Origin: Alphaproteobacteria bacterium
GTDB lineage: Bacteria > Pseudomonadota > Alphaproteobacteria > Caulobacterales > Caulobacteraceae
DNA: 45,121 bases
Assembly: GCA_025359785.1 (NCBI GenBank)
Contig: JANYET010000062.1
Location: forward strand, 1-45,121
Reading direction: 5' to 3'
The position numbers and the translations under genes are program-made. How positions within the stretch are numbered: position 1 is the stretch's first letter; each line of letters begins with the position of its first letter. Positions 1-6,662 of the stretch are shown in pieces. The notes beneath the pieces are model-generated. The model did no database searches. It saw only the letters and a program-made list of their open reading frames with translations, and was not told the origin of the DNA.

Positions 1-330
1 TATGAGATTCCACTCACTGTCCCATGCGGCAGGGTCGCCCGCCGAGCTCAAGTCGCAAAACTTGGCTTCAGTCGCAATCGCCTCTTCAATTGATTTCATG
101 CACGCAGAAATCTCTGCGCCAGAGGAATCTGAGATCAGGAATTTCGCCAGGAAAACGGAGCGACCCGAAACCTTCATCTTTCCAATTATACCCTTATATT
201 CAATCTTGGGGTCGTTTAGCGATTGCGCAAATATTAGGAAATTTGGCTTTTTTTCATTCTCGTATTTAGCAACTCTAATCTCCATAGGTTCAGATATGGA
301 GTAGTATCCAACTCGAGTTTTGAACCACAT
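1..330 (-). CDS. Hypothetical protein, N-terminal part, runs off the left edge
   Basis: I do not recognise this gene. On the minus strand a frame opens with ATG at 330 and stays open for 110 codons to the first base of the window, so the C-terminus is missing. The start reads MWFKTRVGYYSIS and continues with a mixed hydrophilic sequence (VAKYENEKKPNFLIFAQ), without signal peptide or membrane segment. A GGAG lies 11 bases upstream of the ATG. The region is only about 46% GC over 1-360 by hand count, far below its neighbours, and uses AT-ending codons freely, which suggests acquired DNA. A competing plus-strand frame (2-304) overlaps it. I prefer the minus frame because its residue composition looks more protein-like and it has a possible ribosome binding site. 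Moderate to low confidence. Confidence 0.5.
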   Translation of the reverse strand, partial: MWFKTRVGYYSISEPMEIRVAKYENEKKPNFLIFAQSLNDPKIEYKGIIGKMKVSGRSVFLAKFLISDSSGAEISACMKSIEEAIATEAKFCDLSSAGDPAAWDSEWNLI

Positions 331-426
331 GGTTTCGTTGACTCCAGAGGCACAGGCTCTACCGAAGGCCGACGAAGCTAGGGTTGAATAGCGAACGTCG
401 CAATGGCGGGGAAGCTAGAGAGAGCC

Positions 427-2193
427 CTACTCCGCCGCCATCGGCAGGATCACCGCTTCGCGGCCGCCGCGCACGAGACCGCCCGGAAGAGCGCCGGTGG
501 AGACGCCATCCTCAAACGTCACCTGGCCGGATTTGACCGTGTAGCGGTAGCCCTCGGCGCGCTGCACCAGCCGCTTGCCGCCGGCCGGCAGGTCGTTGAC
601 CGCTTCGGGGCGATGCAGGCGCAGGTTCTCGAAATCGATGACGTTCACGTCGGCTAGCAGGCCGGGCTTCAGCTGCCCGCGATCGTTGAGGCCGTAGGCG
701 CGGGCCGTATCGCTCGACAGCTTCCGGACCAGGAACTCCAGCGGGAACTTGTCGCCCTTCACCCGGTCGCGCGCCCAGTGGGTCAGGATGAAAGTCGGCA
801 TGCCGGCGTCGGCGATCACGCCGCAGTGGGCGCCGCCGTCCGAAAGCCCAAACAACACATTGGGATGCTGCATATTCTTGCGGAAGAAATCGAAGTTGTA
901 GGTCACGTAGCCACCGAGCGGCTGATAGAACAGTTCACGCCCGTCGTCGCGGATCAGCAGGTCGTACATCATCTCCAGCGCCGTCACGCCCGCCGCCTCG
1001 GCGAGGGCCGCGACGCTGCCCGAACGGTCGGGCTCATAGTCCGGCCGCTCGCCCAGCGGAAAGATCCGCCAGAGCAGGCTGCCGGCGCCCAGAGAGGTGG
1101 CCAGCGAGGCGTCGCTCGGGCTGGTCCCCAGCGCCGCGCGGATCAGCGGGCTGTCCTCGGCCAGCAGGGCCGCGCGCACCTCGGGCTTCCGCATCTCCGC
1201 CACGCGGTCCTCGACCGCCAGGGGCTCGATCCGTGTCTTGAAGGTCGGGCTGGCGATGAAGACGTGGAAGTTGGAGGTCAGGCCGTGGAGGATGCCGGTG
1301 GGCCTTCCTGCGATCTGCGGGCGGATGTCCATGCCGTGGCGGCGGGATTCCTCGGCGATATTGTACATCTTGTTGCCTTCGTAGGCGCCGGCCGAGGTGG
1401 CCACCAGCGTCACCGGCAGACCGGTCTGCTCGGCGAAGCCCTTCACCCACATCCACTCGTCGTCGTCGCCCAGGTGGTCGGAGACCATCTCGAACACGCC
1501 GTGCCGCAGTCCCTTCATGGACATGCCCAGGGCCAGCATCTCGTCCGAGCCGGCGAACGTGCCCGGCATGTGGACGCCCTTGAGATCCTTGTGCAGCAGG
1601 GTGCGCGAGGTGGAAAAGCCCAGGGCGCCGGCCTCGACCCCTTCGCGCACGAGGCGCGCCATCTCGGCGATCTCGGCGGCGTTGGGCTGATAGTCGGTGT
1701 TGCACCGGTCGCCGAGCACATAGGCCCGCACCGGCGCATGCGGCACATGCGTGCCGACGTCGATCGCCCGCGGCTTGGCCTCCAGGGCGTCGAGGTATTC
1801 GGGGAAGGTCTCCCACTTCCAGTCGATGCCCTCGTGCAGGGCGATGCCGGGAATGTCCTCCACGCCCTCCATCAGCTCGATCAGGAAATTGTGCGCGTCC
1901 GGCCGGACGGGTGCGAAGCCGACGCCGCAGTTGCCCATGATCGCGGTCGTCACGCCGTGCCAGCTGGACGGCGCGAGCAACGGATCCCAGGTCGCCTGGC
2001 CGTCGTAGTGCGTGTGGATGTCCACCCAGCCCGGCGTCACGATCAGGCCCGTGGCGTCGATCTCGCGACGCGCCGGGCCGAGGCTCTTGCCCACCTCGAC
2101 AATGCGGTCGCCATCGATGGCCACGTCGCCCACGAAGGGCTCGTCGCCGGTTCCATCAACGATGGTTCCGCCGCGAATAATCAGGTCCCGCAT
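427..2193 (-). CDS. N-acyl-D-amino-acid deacylase-type amidohydrolase
   Basis: A 588-residue metal-dependent hydrolase of the amidohydrolase family 3 / D-aminoacylase group, probably cytoplasmic as there is no signal peptide. The N-terminal beta domain ([18 protein letters not shown]) leads into the metal-binding motif DIHTHYDGQ with His60 and His62. Next comes GNCGVGFAP (residues 87-95), whose Cys is the zinc-binding Cys of D-aminoacylases. Near the C-terminus SDGGAHCG supplies the catalytic Asp. Family members remove the acyl group from N-acyl-D-amino acids or open related cyclic amides; the true substrate cannot be read from the sequence. The start is supported by GGGAGG 7 bases upstream of the ATG. 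It lies convergent to nothing on its left and is separated from the next minus-strand gene by about 110 bases. Family assignment is firm, substrate unknown. Confidence 0.88.
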   Translation of the reverse strand: MRDLIIRGGTIVDGTGDEPFVGDVAIDGDRIVEVGKSLGPARREIDATGLIVTPGWVDIHTHYDGQATWDPLLAPSSWHGVTTAIMGNCGVGFAPVRPDAHNFLIELMEGVEDIPGIALHEGIDWKWETFPEYLDALEAKPRAIDVGTHVPHAPVRAYVLGDRCNTDYQPNAAEIAEMARLVREGVEAGALGFSTSRTLLHKDLKGVHMPGTFAGSDEMLALGMSMKGLRHGVFEMVSDHLGDDDEWMWVKGFAEQTGLPVTLVATSAGAYEGNKMYNIAEESRRHGMDIRPQIAGRPTGILHGLTSNFHVFIASPTFKTRIEPLAVEDRVAEMRKPEVRAALLAEDSPLIRAALGTSPSDASLATSLGAGSLLWRIFPLGERPDYEPDRSGSVAALAEAAGVTALEMMYDLLIRDDGRELFYQPLGGYVTYNFDFFRKNMQHPNVLFGLSDGGAHCGVIADAGMPTFILTHWARDRVKGDKFPLEFLVRKLSSDTARAYGLNDRGQLKPGLLADVNVIDFENLRLHRPEAVNDLPAGGKRLVQRAEGYRYTVKSGQVTFEDGVSTGALPGGLVRGGREAVILPMAAE

Positions 2194-2307
2194 GGCGCAT
2201 CCTCCCGGATTTTGTGCTCGTTACGCGGAGTGTGCGCCCTGCCGCAGCGGAAGCACCAGAGGTTTTGTGGCGCTCCGCGGCGCGGCCCCTGGCGGACGTT
2301 GCAGGCC

Positions 2308-2514
2308 CTAGTTGGCGTTGTGCGCCTGGGCGACGTGCTCGCTGGTCAGCGGCGGGGCCATGACCATGGCGGTGGCGAAAATCAGCGCAGAGGCGGCCAG
2401 CAGGCCGGCCGCCCCCAGCACCGGCCACATGCGCTCAGGCCGTGATGGCGCGATCAGCAGCGCCCTGGCCTCTTCGATCGCGGCGGCATCCAGGGCGGAG
2501 AACGGGCTCGGCAT
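2308..2514 (-). CDS. Small single-pass membrane protein, unknown function
   Basis: A 68-residue protein starting MPSPFSALDAAAIEEAR. A soluble N-terminus of about 30 residues is followed by one hydrophobic segment (WPVLGAAGLLAASALIFAT) and a short polar tail. I chose the ATG at 2514 rather than the GTG/ATG further upstream (2553) because codon third positions turn strongly GC-rich only from 2514 on, as in neighbouring genes. No convincing ribosome binding site precedes either start. It is divergent from trpG, with the two starts about 80 bases apart, and lies upstream of the deacylase on the same strand. No function can be assigned. The coding call rests on codon pattern and membrane segment, so it is moderately sure. 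Confidence 0.6.
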   Translation of the reverse strand: MPSPFSALDAAAIEEARALLIAPSRPERMWPVLGAAGLLAASALIFATAMVMAPPLTSEHVAQAHNAN

Positions 2515-2597
2515 GGGCGCTACGTTCAACGGAGTCGCACCGCGCGCCAACATCGCCGCGCTTGGCGCGGGCGGCCCTACAGCCTAGATAGGCGGCC

Positions 2598-3188
2598 ATG
2601 ATCCTAGTGATCGATAACTACGACAGCTTCACCTACAACCTGGTTCACTACCTGAACGAGCTGGGCGCGGAGACGCATGTCGCGCGCAACGACGCCATGA
2701 GCGTCGCCGAGGCGCTCGGAATGCGGCCTCAGGGCGTGTTGCTGTCACCCGGTCCGAAGACCCCCAACGAGGCGGGCATCTGCCTGGACCTGATCGCCGC
2801 GGCGCCGGCCGACCTGCCGATCTTCGGCGTCTGTCTGGGCCACCAGTCGATCGGCCAAGCCTATGGCGGCGAGGTCGTCCACGCCAAGGCCTTGATGCAC
2901 GGCAAGACCAGCGCGATCCACCACGGCGGCAAGGGCGTCTTCGCCGGCCTGAAAAATCCTTTCACCGCGACGCGCTATCACAGCCTGGCCGTGGAAAAGG
3001 ATGTGCTGCCGCCGGACCTGGAGATCACCGCCTGGACCGAGGACGGCGAGATCATGGGCGTGCAGCACCGGTCTCGCCCGGTATTCGGGGTGCAGTTCCA
3101 CCCCGAATCCATCGCGACAGAATGCGGCTATGAGCTGCTGGCGAACTTCCTCGAGATCGCCGGCGTGAAGCGCCTGGCCGACGCCTGA
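2598..3188 (+). CDS. trpG: Anthranilate synthase component II (glutamine amidotransferase)
   Basis: A 196-residue class I glutamine amidotransferase subunit that releases ammonia from glutamine for TrpE, giving anthranilate from chorismate in tryptophan synthesis. The family triad is present: Cys79 in GVCLGHQSIG, and His168 and Glu170 in VQFHPESI. SPGP (50-53) and DNYDSFTYNL (6-15) are the usual glutamine-binding and N-terminal signatures. Length is typical for a stand-alone TrpG. The protein could also serve as PabA for aminodeoxychorismate synthase, as these subunits are often shared. However, trpD follows after 12 bases and trpC overlaps trpD, which favours tryptophan. trpE is not in the window. 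Confidence 0.95.
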   Translation: MILVIDNYDSFTYNLVHYLNELGAETHVARNDAMSVAEALGMRPQGVLLSPGPKTPNEAGICLDLIAAAPADLPIFGVCLGHQSIGQAYGGEVVHAKALMHGKTSAIHHGGKGVFAGLKNPFTATRYHSLAVEKDVLPPDLEITAWTEDGEIMGVQHRSRPVFGVQFHPESIATECGYELLANFLEIAGVKRLADA

Positions 3189-3200
3189 CCCGGCCCGCGA

Positions 3201-4214
3201 ATGTCCGACGCCTTTAAGCCCCTGCTGAGCCTGCTCGCCGATGGCGGCACCTTGTCGGAGGACAATGCCGGTGAGTTCTTCGCGGCCTGCCTGCGCGGGG
3301 AGCCGACGCCGGCGCAGGTCGGCGCGGCGCTGACCGCCATGCGGATGCGCGGCGAGACACTCGGCGAGATCGTCGCCTGCGCGCACGCCATGCGCCGGGC
3401 CGCCGTGCAGATCAGCCCGGCCTATCCGACCATCGATGTCTGCGGCACCGGCGGCGATGGCCTGCATACCCTGAACATCTCGACGGCCGTGGGATTCGTG
3501 GCCGCCGGCGGCGGGCTGAAGGTCGCCAAGCATGGCAACCGCGCGCTGTCCTCCCGGTCCGGCACGGCCGACGTGCTGGCCGAGCTCGGCGTCGATATCG
3601 ACATGCCGGCCGAGCGCCAGCTGGCGGCGCTGGATCAGGCCGGAATCTGCTTCATGTTCGCGCCCGCCCACCACGGATCGATGCGCCACGTTTCGCCGAT
3701 CCGGGCGGAACTGGGCTTCCGCACGATCTTCAACCTGCTGGGGCCGTTGACCAATCCAGCCGGTGCGCAGCGCCAGGTGGTCGGCGTCTTCGCCGAGCGC
3801 TGGGTGGCCCCCCTGGCCGAAGCGCTCAAGGTGCTGGGCGCCGAGCGGGCCTGGGTCGTGCACGGCTCGGGCCTCGACGAGATGACCACGACCGGCGAGA
3901 CCAGCGTCGCCGAGCTGCGGGACGGGCAGGTCCGGCTGTTCACCGTCACGCCGGAAGCCGTCGGCCTGACGCGCGTCGGCCTGGCCGACCTCACAGGTGG
4001 CACGCCGCCAGAGAACGCCGTGGCGTTGCGCAAGCTGCTGGCCGGCGAGACGGGCCCCTACCGCGACATCGTCCTGCTGAACGCCGCCGCGGCCTTCCTG
4101 GTCGGCGAAAAGGTCGAAACCCTGCGCGAAGGCGTCGACCTTGCGGCCGCGGTGATCGACGACGGCCGGGCCCAAGGCGCCCTCGACAAGCTCGCGAGCC
4201 TTGCCGCGAGATGA
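3201..4214 (+). CDS. trpD: Anthranilate phosphoribosyltransferase
   Basis: A 337-residue enzyme that transfers phosphoribose from PRPP to anthranilate, second step of the tryptophan pathway. Family signatures are visible: CGTGGDG (81-87) for PRPP pyrophosphate binding, KHGNR (110-114), and [14 protein letters not shown]. An N-terminal helical domain (residues 1-70) with the [21 protein letters not shown] segment precedes them. Length is normal. The start ATG lies 12 bases after the trpG stop, and the 3' end overlaps trpC by four bases (ATGA), so trpGDC is clearly one transcription unit with translational coupling at the D/C junction. Confidence 0.96.
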   Translation: MSDAFKPLLSLLADGGTLSEDNAGEFFAACLRGEPTPAQVGAALTAMRMRGETLGEIVACAHAMRRAAVQISPAYPTIDVCGTGGDGLHTLNISTAVGFVAAGGGLKVAKHGNRALSSRSGTADVLAELGVDIDMPAERQLAALDQAGICFMFAPAHHGSMRHVSPIRAELGFRTIFNLLGPLTNPAGAQRQVVGVFAERWVAPLAEALKVLGAERAWVVHGSGLDEMTTTGETSVAELRDGQVRLFTVTPEAVGLTRVGLADLTGGTPPENAVALRKLLAGETGPYRDIVLLNAAAAFLVGEKVETLREGVDLAAAVIDDGRAQGALDKLASLAAR

Positions 4215-5002
4215 GCGATATCCTCGAGCGGATCGCGGCCTACAAGCGTGACGAAGTGGCGAGCCGCAAAGCCGCTAGGCCGCTGGCCGCGATGGAAGCC
4301 GCCGCCCGCGAGGCCTCCGCGCCCCGCGGCTTCCGCGCCGCTCTGGAGCGAGCCCATGGCCCCGGCCGCCTGGCCCTGATCGCCGAGATCAAGAAGGCCT
4401 CGCCCTCCAAAGGCCTGATCCGCGCCGACTTCGATCCGCCCGCCCTGGCGCGGGCCTATGAAGAAGGCGGCGCGGCCTGCCTCTCGGTGCTCACCGACAC
4501 GCCCAGTTTCCAGGGCGCGGACGGCTATCTGGTGAGCGCCCGCGCCGCCACCGGCCTGCCCTGCCTCCGCAAGGAGTTCCTGGTGGATCGCTGGCAAGTC
4601 GCGGAGAGCCGCGCGCTAGGGGCCGACGCCATCCTGGTGATCCTGGCGATGGTCGACGATACCCTGGCTTCCGACCTCATGGAGGCCGCGCACGCCCATG
4701 GCATGGATGTGCTGGTCGAGACCCACGACGCGGCCGAGATGACGCGCGCCGTGGCGCTCAAAGCTGACCTGATCGGCGTCAACAACCGCAATCTGCGGAC
4801 CTTCGAGGTCGACCTGGCGATTACCGAGCACCTCGCCGCGGCCGCGCCGCGTGACGCCCTGCTGGTGACCGAGAGCGGCATCTTCACGCCGCACGACGCG
4901 GCGCGGCTGGAGGCCGCCGGCGCCAAGGCCATGCTGGTGGGCGAAAGCCTGATGCGGCAGGCCGACGTCGCCGCCGCGACTCGCGGCCTGTTCGCCGTAT
5001 GA
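4211..5002 (+). CDS. trpC: Indole-3-glycerol-phosphate synthase
   Basis: A 263-residue TIM-barrel enzyme that closes the indole ring of carboxyphenylamino-deoxyribulose phosphate. Motifs in order: [12 protein letters not shown] (residues 57-68, with the catalytic Lys), [15 protein letters not shown], a [13 protein letters not shown] strand-loop and TESGI near the C-terminus. It is monofunctional: no TrpF domain is fused. The ATG overlaps the trpD stop (ATGA). It ends the trpGDC operon, since only a short tandem repeat and the lexA promoter follow. In Caulobacter relatives molybdenum cofactor genes may sit between trpC and lexA; here they are absent. Confidence 0.96.
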   Translation: MSDILERIAAYKRDEVASRKAARPLAAMEAAAREASAPRGFRAALERAHGPGRLALIAEIKKASPSKGLIRADFDPPALARAYEEGGAACLSVLTDTPSFQGADGYLVSARAATGLPCLRKEFLVDRWQVAESRALGADAILVILAMVDDTLASDLMEAAHAHGMDVLVETHDAAEMTRAVALKADLIGVNNRNLRTFEVDLAITEHLAAAAPRDALLVTESGIFTPHDAARLEAAGAKAMLVGESLMRQADVAAATRGLFAV

Positions 5003-5038
5003 GTCGCGGCTGTTGAGTCGAGGCTGTTGAGTCGAGGC
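5001..5038 (+). repeat. 14-bp tandem repeat (2.7 copies) carrying three GANTC sites
   Basis: Two full copies and one partial copy of GAGTCG(C/A)GGCTGTT begin at the last bases of trpC (5001, 5015, 5029). Each copy starts with GAGTC, a GANTC site, the target of the CcrM methylase in alphaproteobacteria. Three sites within about 33 bases lie some 60 bases upstream of the lexA promoter. Function unknown. Confidence 0.8.
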
Positions 5039-5095
5039 GCGCGTTAATCATCGCCGCCGGATTTTCCGTGAAATTTCAGCGACGCGGGCGGTAAC

Positions 5096-5124
5096 TTGAC
5101 ATTAATCCGGAACACCTAGAGAAC
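5096..5124 (+). promoter_or_regulatory. lexA promoter with overlapping LexA (SOS) box
   Basis: TTGACA at 5096-5101 is a perfect -35. A loose -10 (TAGAGA at 5117-5122 or nearby) follows. Over that -10 lies GAAC-ACCTAGA-GAAC (5110-5124), an exact match to the alphaproteobacterial LexA operator GAAC-N7-GAAC. LexA bound here would block its own promoter. The -10 itself is poor, so the exact transcription start is uncertain; the operator is clear. Confidence 0.85.
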
Positions 5125-5194
5125 ATCTGCAACGTTTGTGCTTTGTTCTTCTCAACGCTCCTGGTTGGGGCGCTTTGCTCGAGGTCCCGGTCCG

Positions 5195-5884
5195 ATGCTT
5201 ACCCGCAAGCAACACGAACTTCTGATGTTCATCCATGAACGCATCAAGGAAAGCGGCGTCTCGCCCTCCTTCGATGAGATGAAGGAGGCGCTGGATCTGG
5301 CGTCGAAATCCGGCATTCACCGGCTGATCACCGCCCTGGAGGAGCGCGGGTTCCTGCGCCGCCTGCCGCACCGGGCCCGCGCCTTGGAGGTCCTCAAGCT
5401 GCCGCAGCAGGCGACCATGGCCGCGCCGCCCAAGGGCCGAGCGCCCTTCAAGCCGCAACTTGTCGATGGGGGGCCGGCCATGCCCGTGGCGGCCAACGAT
5501 ACCCGCGAATTGCCAATCCTGGGCCGCATCGCCGCTGGCACGCCGATCGAGGCGATCCAGCAGGAGCGGGACCGGATTCCGGTTCCGGAGAGCATGCTGG
5601 GCGCGGGCGAGCACTTTGTCCTCGAAATCCAGGGCGACTCGATGATCAACGCCGGCATTCTCGATGGCGACTTCGTGGTCATTCGCCGCGGCGACACGGC
5701 GACGTCCGGCGACATCGTGGTGGCCCTGATCATGGGCGAGGAAGCCACCTTGAAGCGCCTGCGCCGCAAGGGGGCGTCCATCGCCCTGGAGGCCGCCAAT
5801 CCGGCCTATGAGACCCGTATATTCGGTCCCGATCAGGTGGCCGTGCAGGGCAAGCTCGTCGGCCTGATCCGCCGCTATCATTAG
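5195..5884 (+). CDS. lexA: SOS repressor LexA
   Basis: A 229-residue transcriptional repressor and self-cleaving protease. The N-terminal winged helix (residues 1-65, [10 protein letters not shown] then [19 protein letters not shown]) binds DNA. The cleavage site is Ala114-Gly115 within RIAAGTPI. The catalytic dyad is Ser149 (GDSM) and Lys187 (ATLKRL). RecA bound to single-stranded DNA triggers cleavage and opens the SOS regulon. I chose ATG 5195 rather than 5138 because homology-like sequence begins exactly there and GAGG precedes it. The gene lies alone behind its own LexA box at 5110-5124, so it should be autoregulated. A second matching box lies upstream of the sidA-like gene at 32440-32454. 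Confidence 0.97.
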   Translation: MLTRKQHELLMFIHERIKESGVSPSFDEMKEALDLASKSGIHRLITALEERGFLRRLPHRARALEVLKLPQQATMAAPPKGRAPFKPQLVDGGPAMPVAANDTRELPILGRIAAGTPIEAIQQERDRIPVPESMLGAGEHFVLEIQGDSMINAGILDGDFVVIRRGDTATSGDIVVALIMGEEATLKRLRRKGASIALEAANPAYETRIFGPDQVAVQGKLVGLIRRYH

Positions 5885-5971
5885 CCTTTGGATGCGTGCA
5901 ACTTTCGCCTTGGCTCAGCGTTTCGGCGCTGGGCTGGGGTGGTTGCAATGACAATCGCTCTCGCTATCGAA

Positions 5972-5993
5972 GACGCCGCACCCATGCGGCGTC
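5972..5993 (+). terminator. Hairpin downstream of lexA
   Basis: A perfect 9-bp stem, GACGCCGCA / TGCGGCGTC, with a CCCA loop lies 88 bases after the lexA stop and 19 bases before the lipoprotein start. Only GTTT follows, so as an intrinsic terminator it is weak. It could instead be a leader structure of the lipoprotein mRNA. Confidence 0.5.
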
Positions 5994-6011
5994 GTTTGGG
6001 AGAGACCAAGA

Positions 6012-6320
6012 ATGCGCATTTTGACCTTGGCGGCTGTCGCCGCGCTTAGCCTGACCGCCGCCGCCTGCACCAAGCCCGCAGAGAAGGCCGCTGACGAATC
6101 CACGAAGGCGACCGCCGAATCGGCCGCCGCGTCCACCGCGGCGGACACGGCCGCAAAGGACGCCAGCGCCGCCGCGGTTGCGCCGACGCCGGAGGCCGCC
6201 AAGGCGGACGCCACGGCGGCCAAGGACGCCTCGAAGATGGCGGCCGACCACGCCGACAAGGCCGCCGATGCTCAAAAGAGCGCGGATAAGGCTGGCGAAA
6301 AGGCCGCGATGAAGAAGTAA
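6012..6320 (+). CDS. Small alanine/lysine-rich lipoprotein
   Basis: A 102-residue predicted lipoprotein. The N-terminus MRILTLAAVAALSLTAAAC is a type II signal peptide with a lipobox (LTAAAC), so Cys19 would be lipidated. The mature part is almost entirely Ala, Lys, Asp, Glu, Thr and Ser, in helix-favouring runs such as KDASKMAADHADKAADAQKS, and ends in AAMKK. It resembles Lpp-like or entericidin-like helical lipoproteins in general character only; I cannot name a family. GGGAGAG lies 8 bases upstream of the ATG. It is likely monocistronic, between a hairpin (5972-5993) and a strong hairpin (6329-6354). Confidence 0.75.
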   Translation: MRILTLAAVAALSLTAAACTKPAEKAADESTKATAESAAASTAADTAAKDASAAAVAPTPEAAKADATAAKDASKMAADHADKAADAQKSADKAGEKAAMKK

Positions 6321-6328
6321 GCGACTTC

Positions 6329-6354
6329 GGAGCCTCGGCCTTGGCCGGGGCTCC
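6329..6354. terminator. Hairpin between the lipoprotein and the ASCH gene
   Basis: A 12-bp stem (GGAGCCTCGGCC / GGCCGGGGCTCC, one G-T pair) with a tiny TT loop lies in the 54-base gap between two converging genes. It could stop transcription from either side. No clear T-run flanks it. Confidence 0.55.
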
Positions 6355-6374
6355 ACCGCCGTTCAGAGCCCGGC

Positions 6375-6662
6375 TTACAGCCCGGCCGCATGGTGCTCGA
6401 ATTCCACAAGGTACACCCGTTCGCCAGAGCCGTGCCTGGCGACTTTCAGCAGATCCACGACGCCCAGGAAGCCGGACCGCCGCGCCAGTTCAGGCGTGAC
6501 GTCCCGGAGGCTGATTTCGCGGATCGACGTCACCTCGATCTCACCGCCACCGATCATCGGATAGCGGCCACCGACCTTCACCCGCGGTTGGCGCCAGATG
6601 CGGATGCTGCAGGTTATTTCTCCGCGCCGCACCGGCTCACGCAAACGCTTGGCGAACATCAT
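6375..6662 (-). CDS. ASCH-domain small protein
   Basis: A 95-residue protein beginning MMFAKRLREPVRRGEITCSIRIW, with RVKVGGRYPM and a C-terminal YLVEFEHH. Pattern and size fit the ASCH domain, a beta-barrel fold related to PUA and thought to bind RNA. The basic, small N-terminal segment with a TCSIR motif matches the ASCH ligand-binding loop. Its ATG (6662-6660) overlaps the comEC stop as ATGA, so translation is coupled to comEC. The same frame is open far upstream, but that part lies opposite-frame inside comEC and is not coding. The partner or RNA it acts on is unknown. Family call is by pattern recognition, moderately sure. Confidence 0.72.
   Translation of the reverse strand: MMFAKRLREPVRRGEITCSIRIWRQPRVKVGGRYPMIGGGEIEVTSIREISLRDVTPELARRSGFLGVVDLLKVARHGSGERVYLVEFEHHAAGL

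Noticed and set aside
2..304. Plus-strand frame of 100 codons at the left edge
   Set aside because: Opposite to the minus-strand edge gene. No ribosome binding site can be seen before it and the composition looks less protein-like. Not fully excluded.
778..2445. Plus-strand open frame of 555 codons
   Set aside because: Antisense of the deacylase gene, with His/Gln/Gly/Arg-rich low-information sequence.
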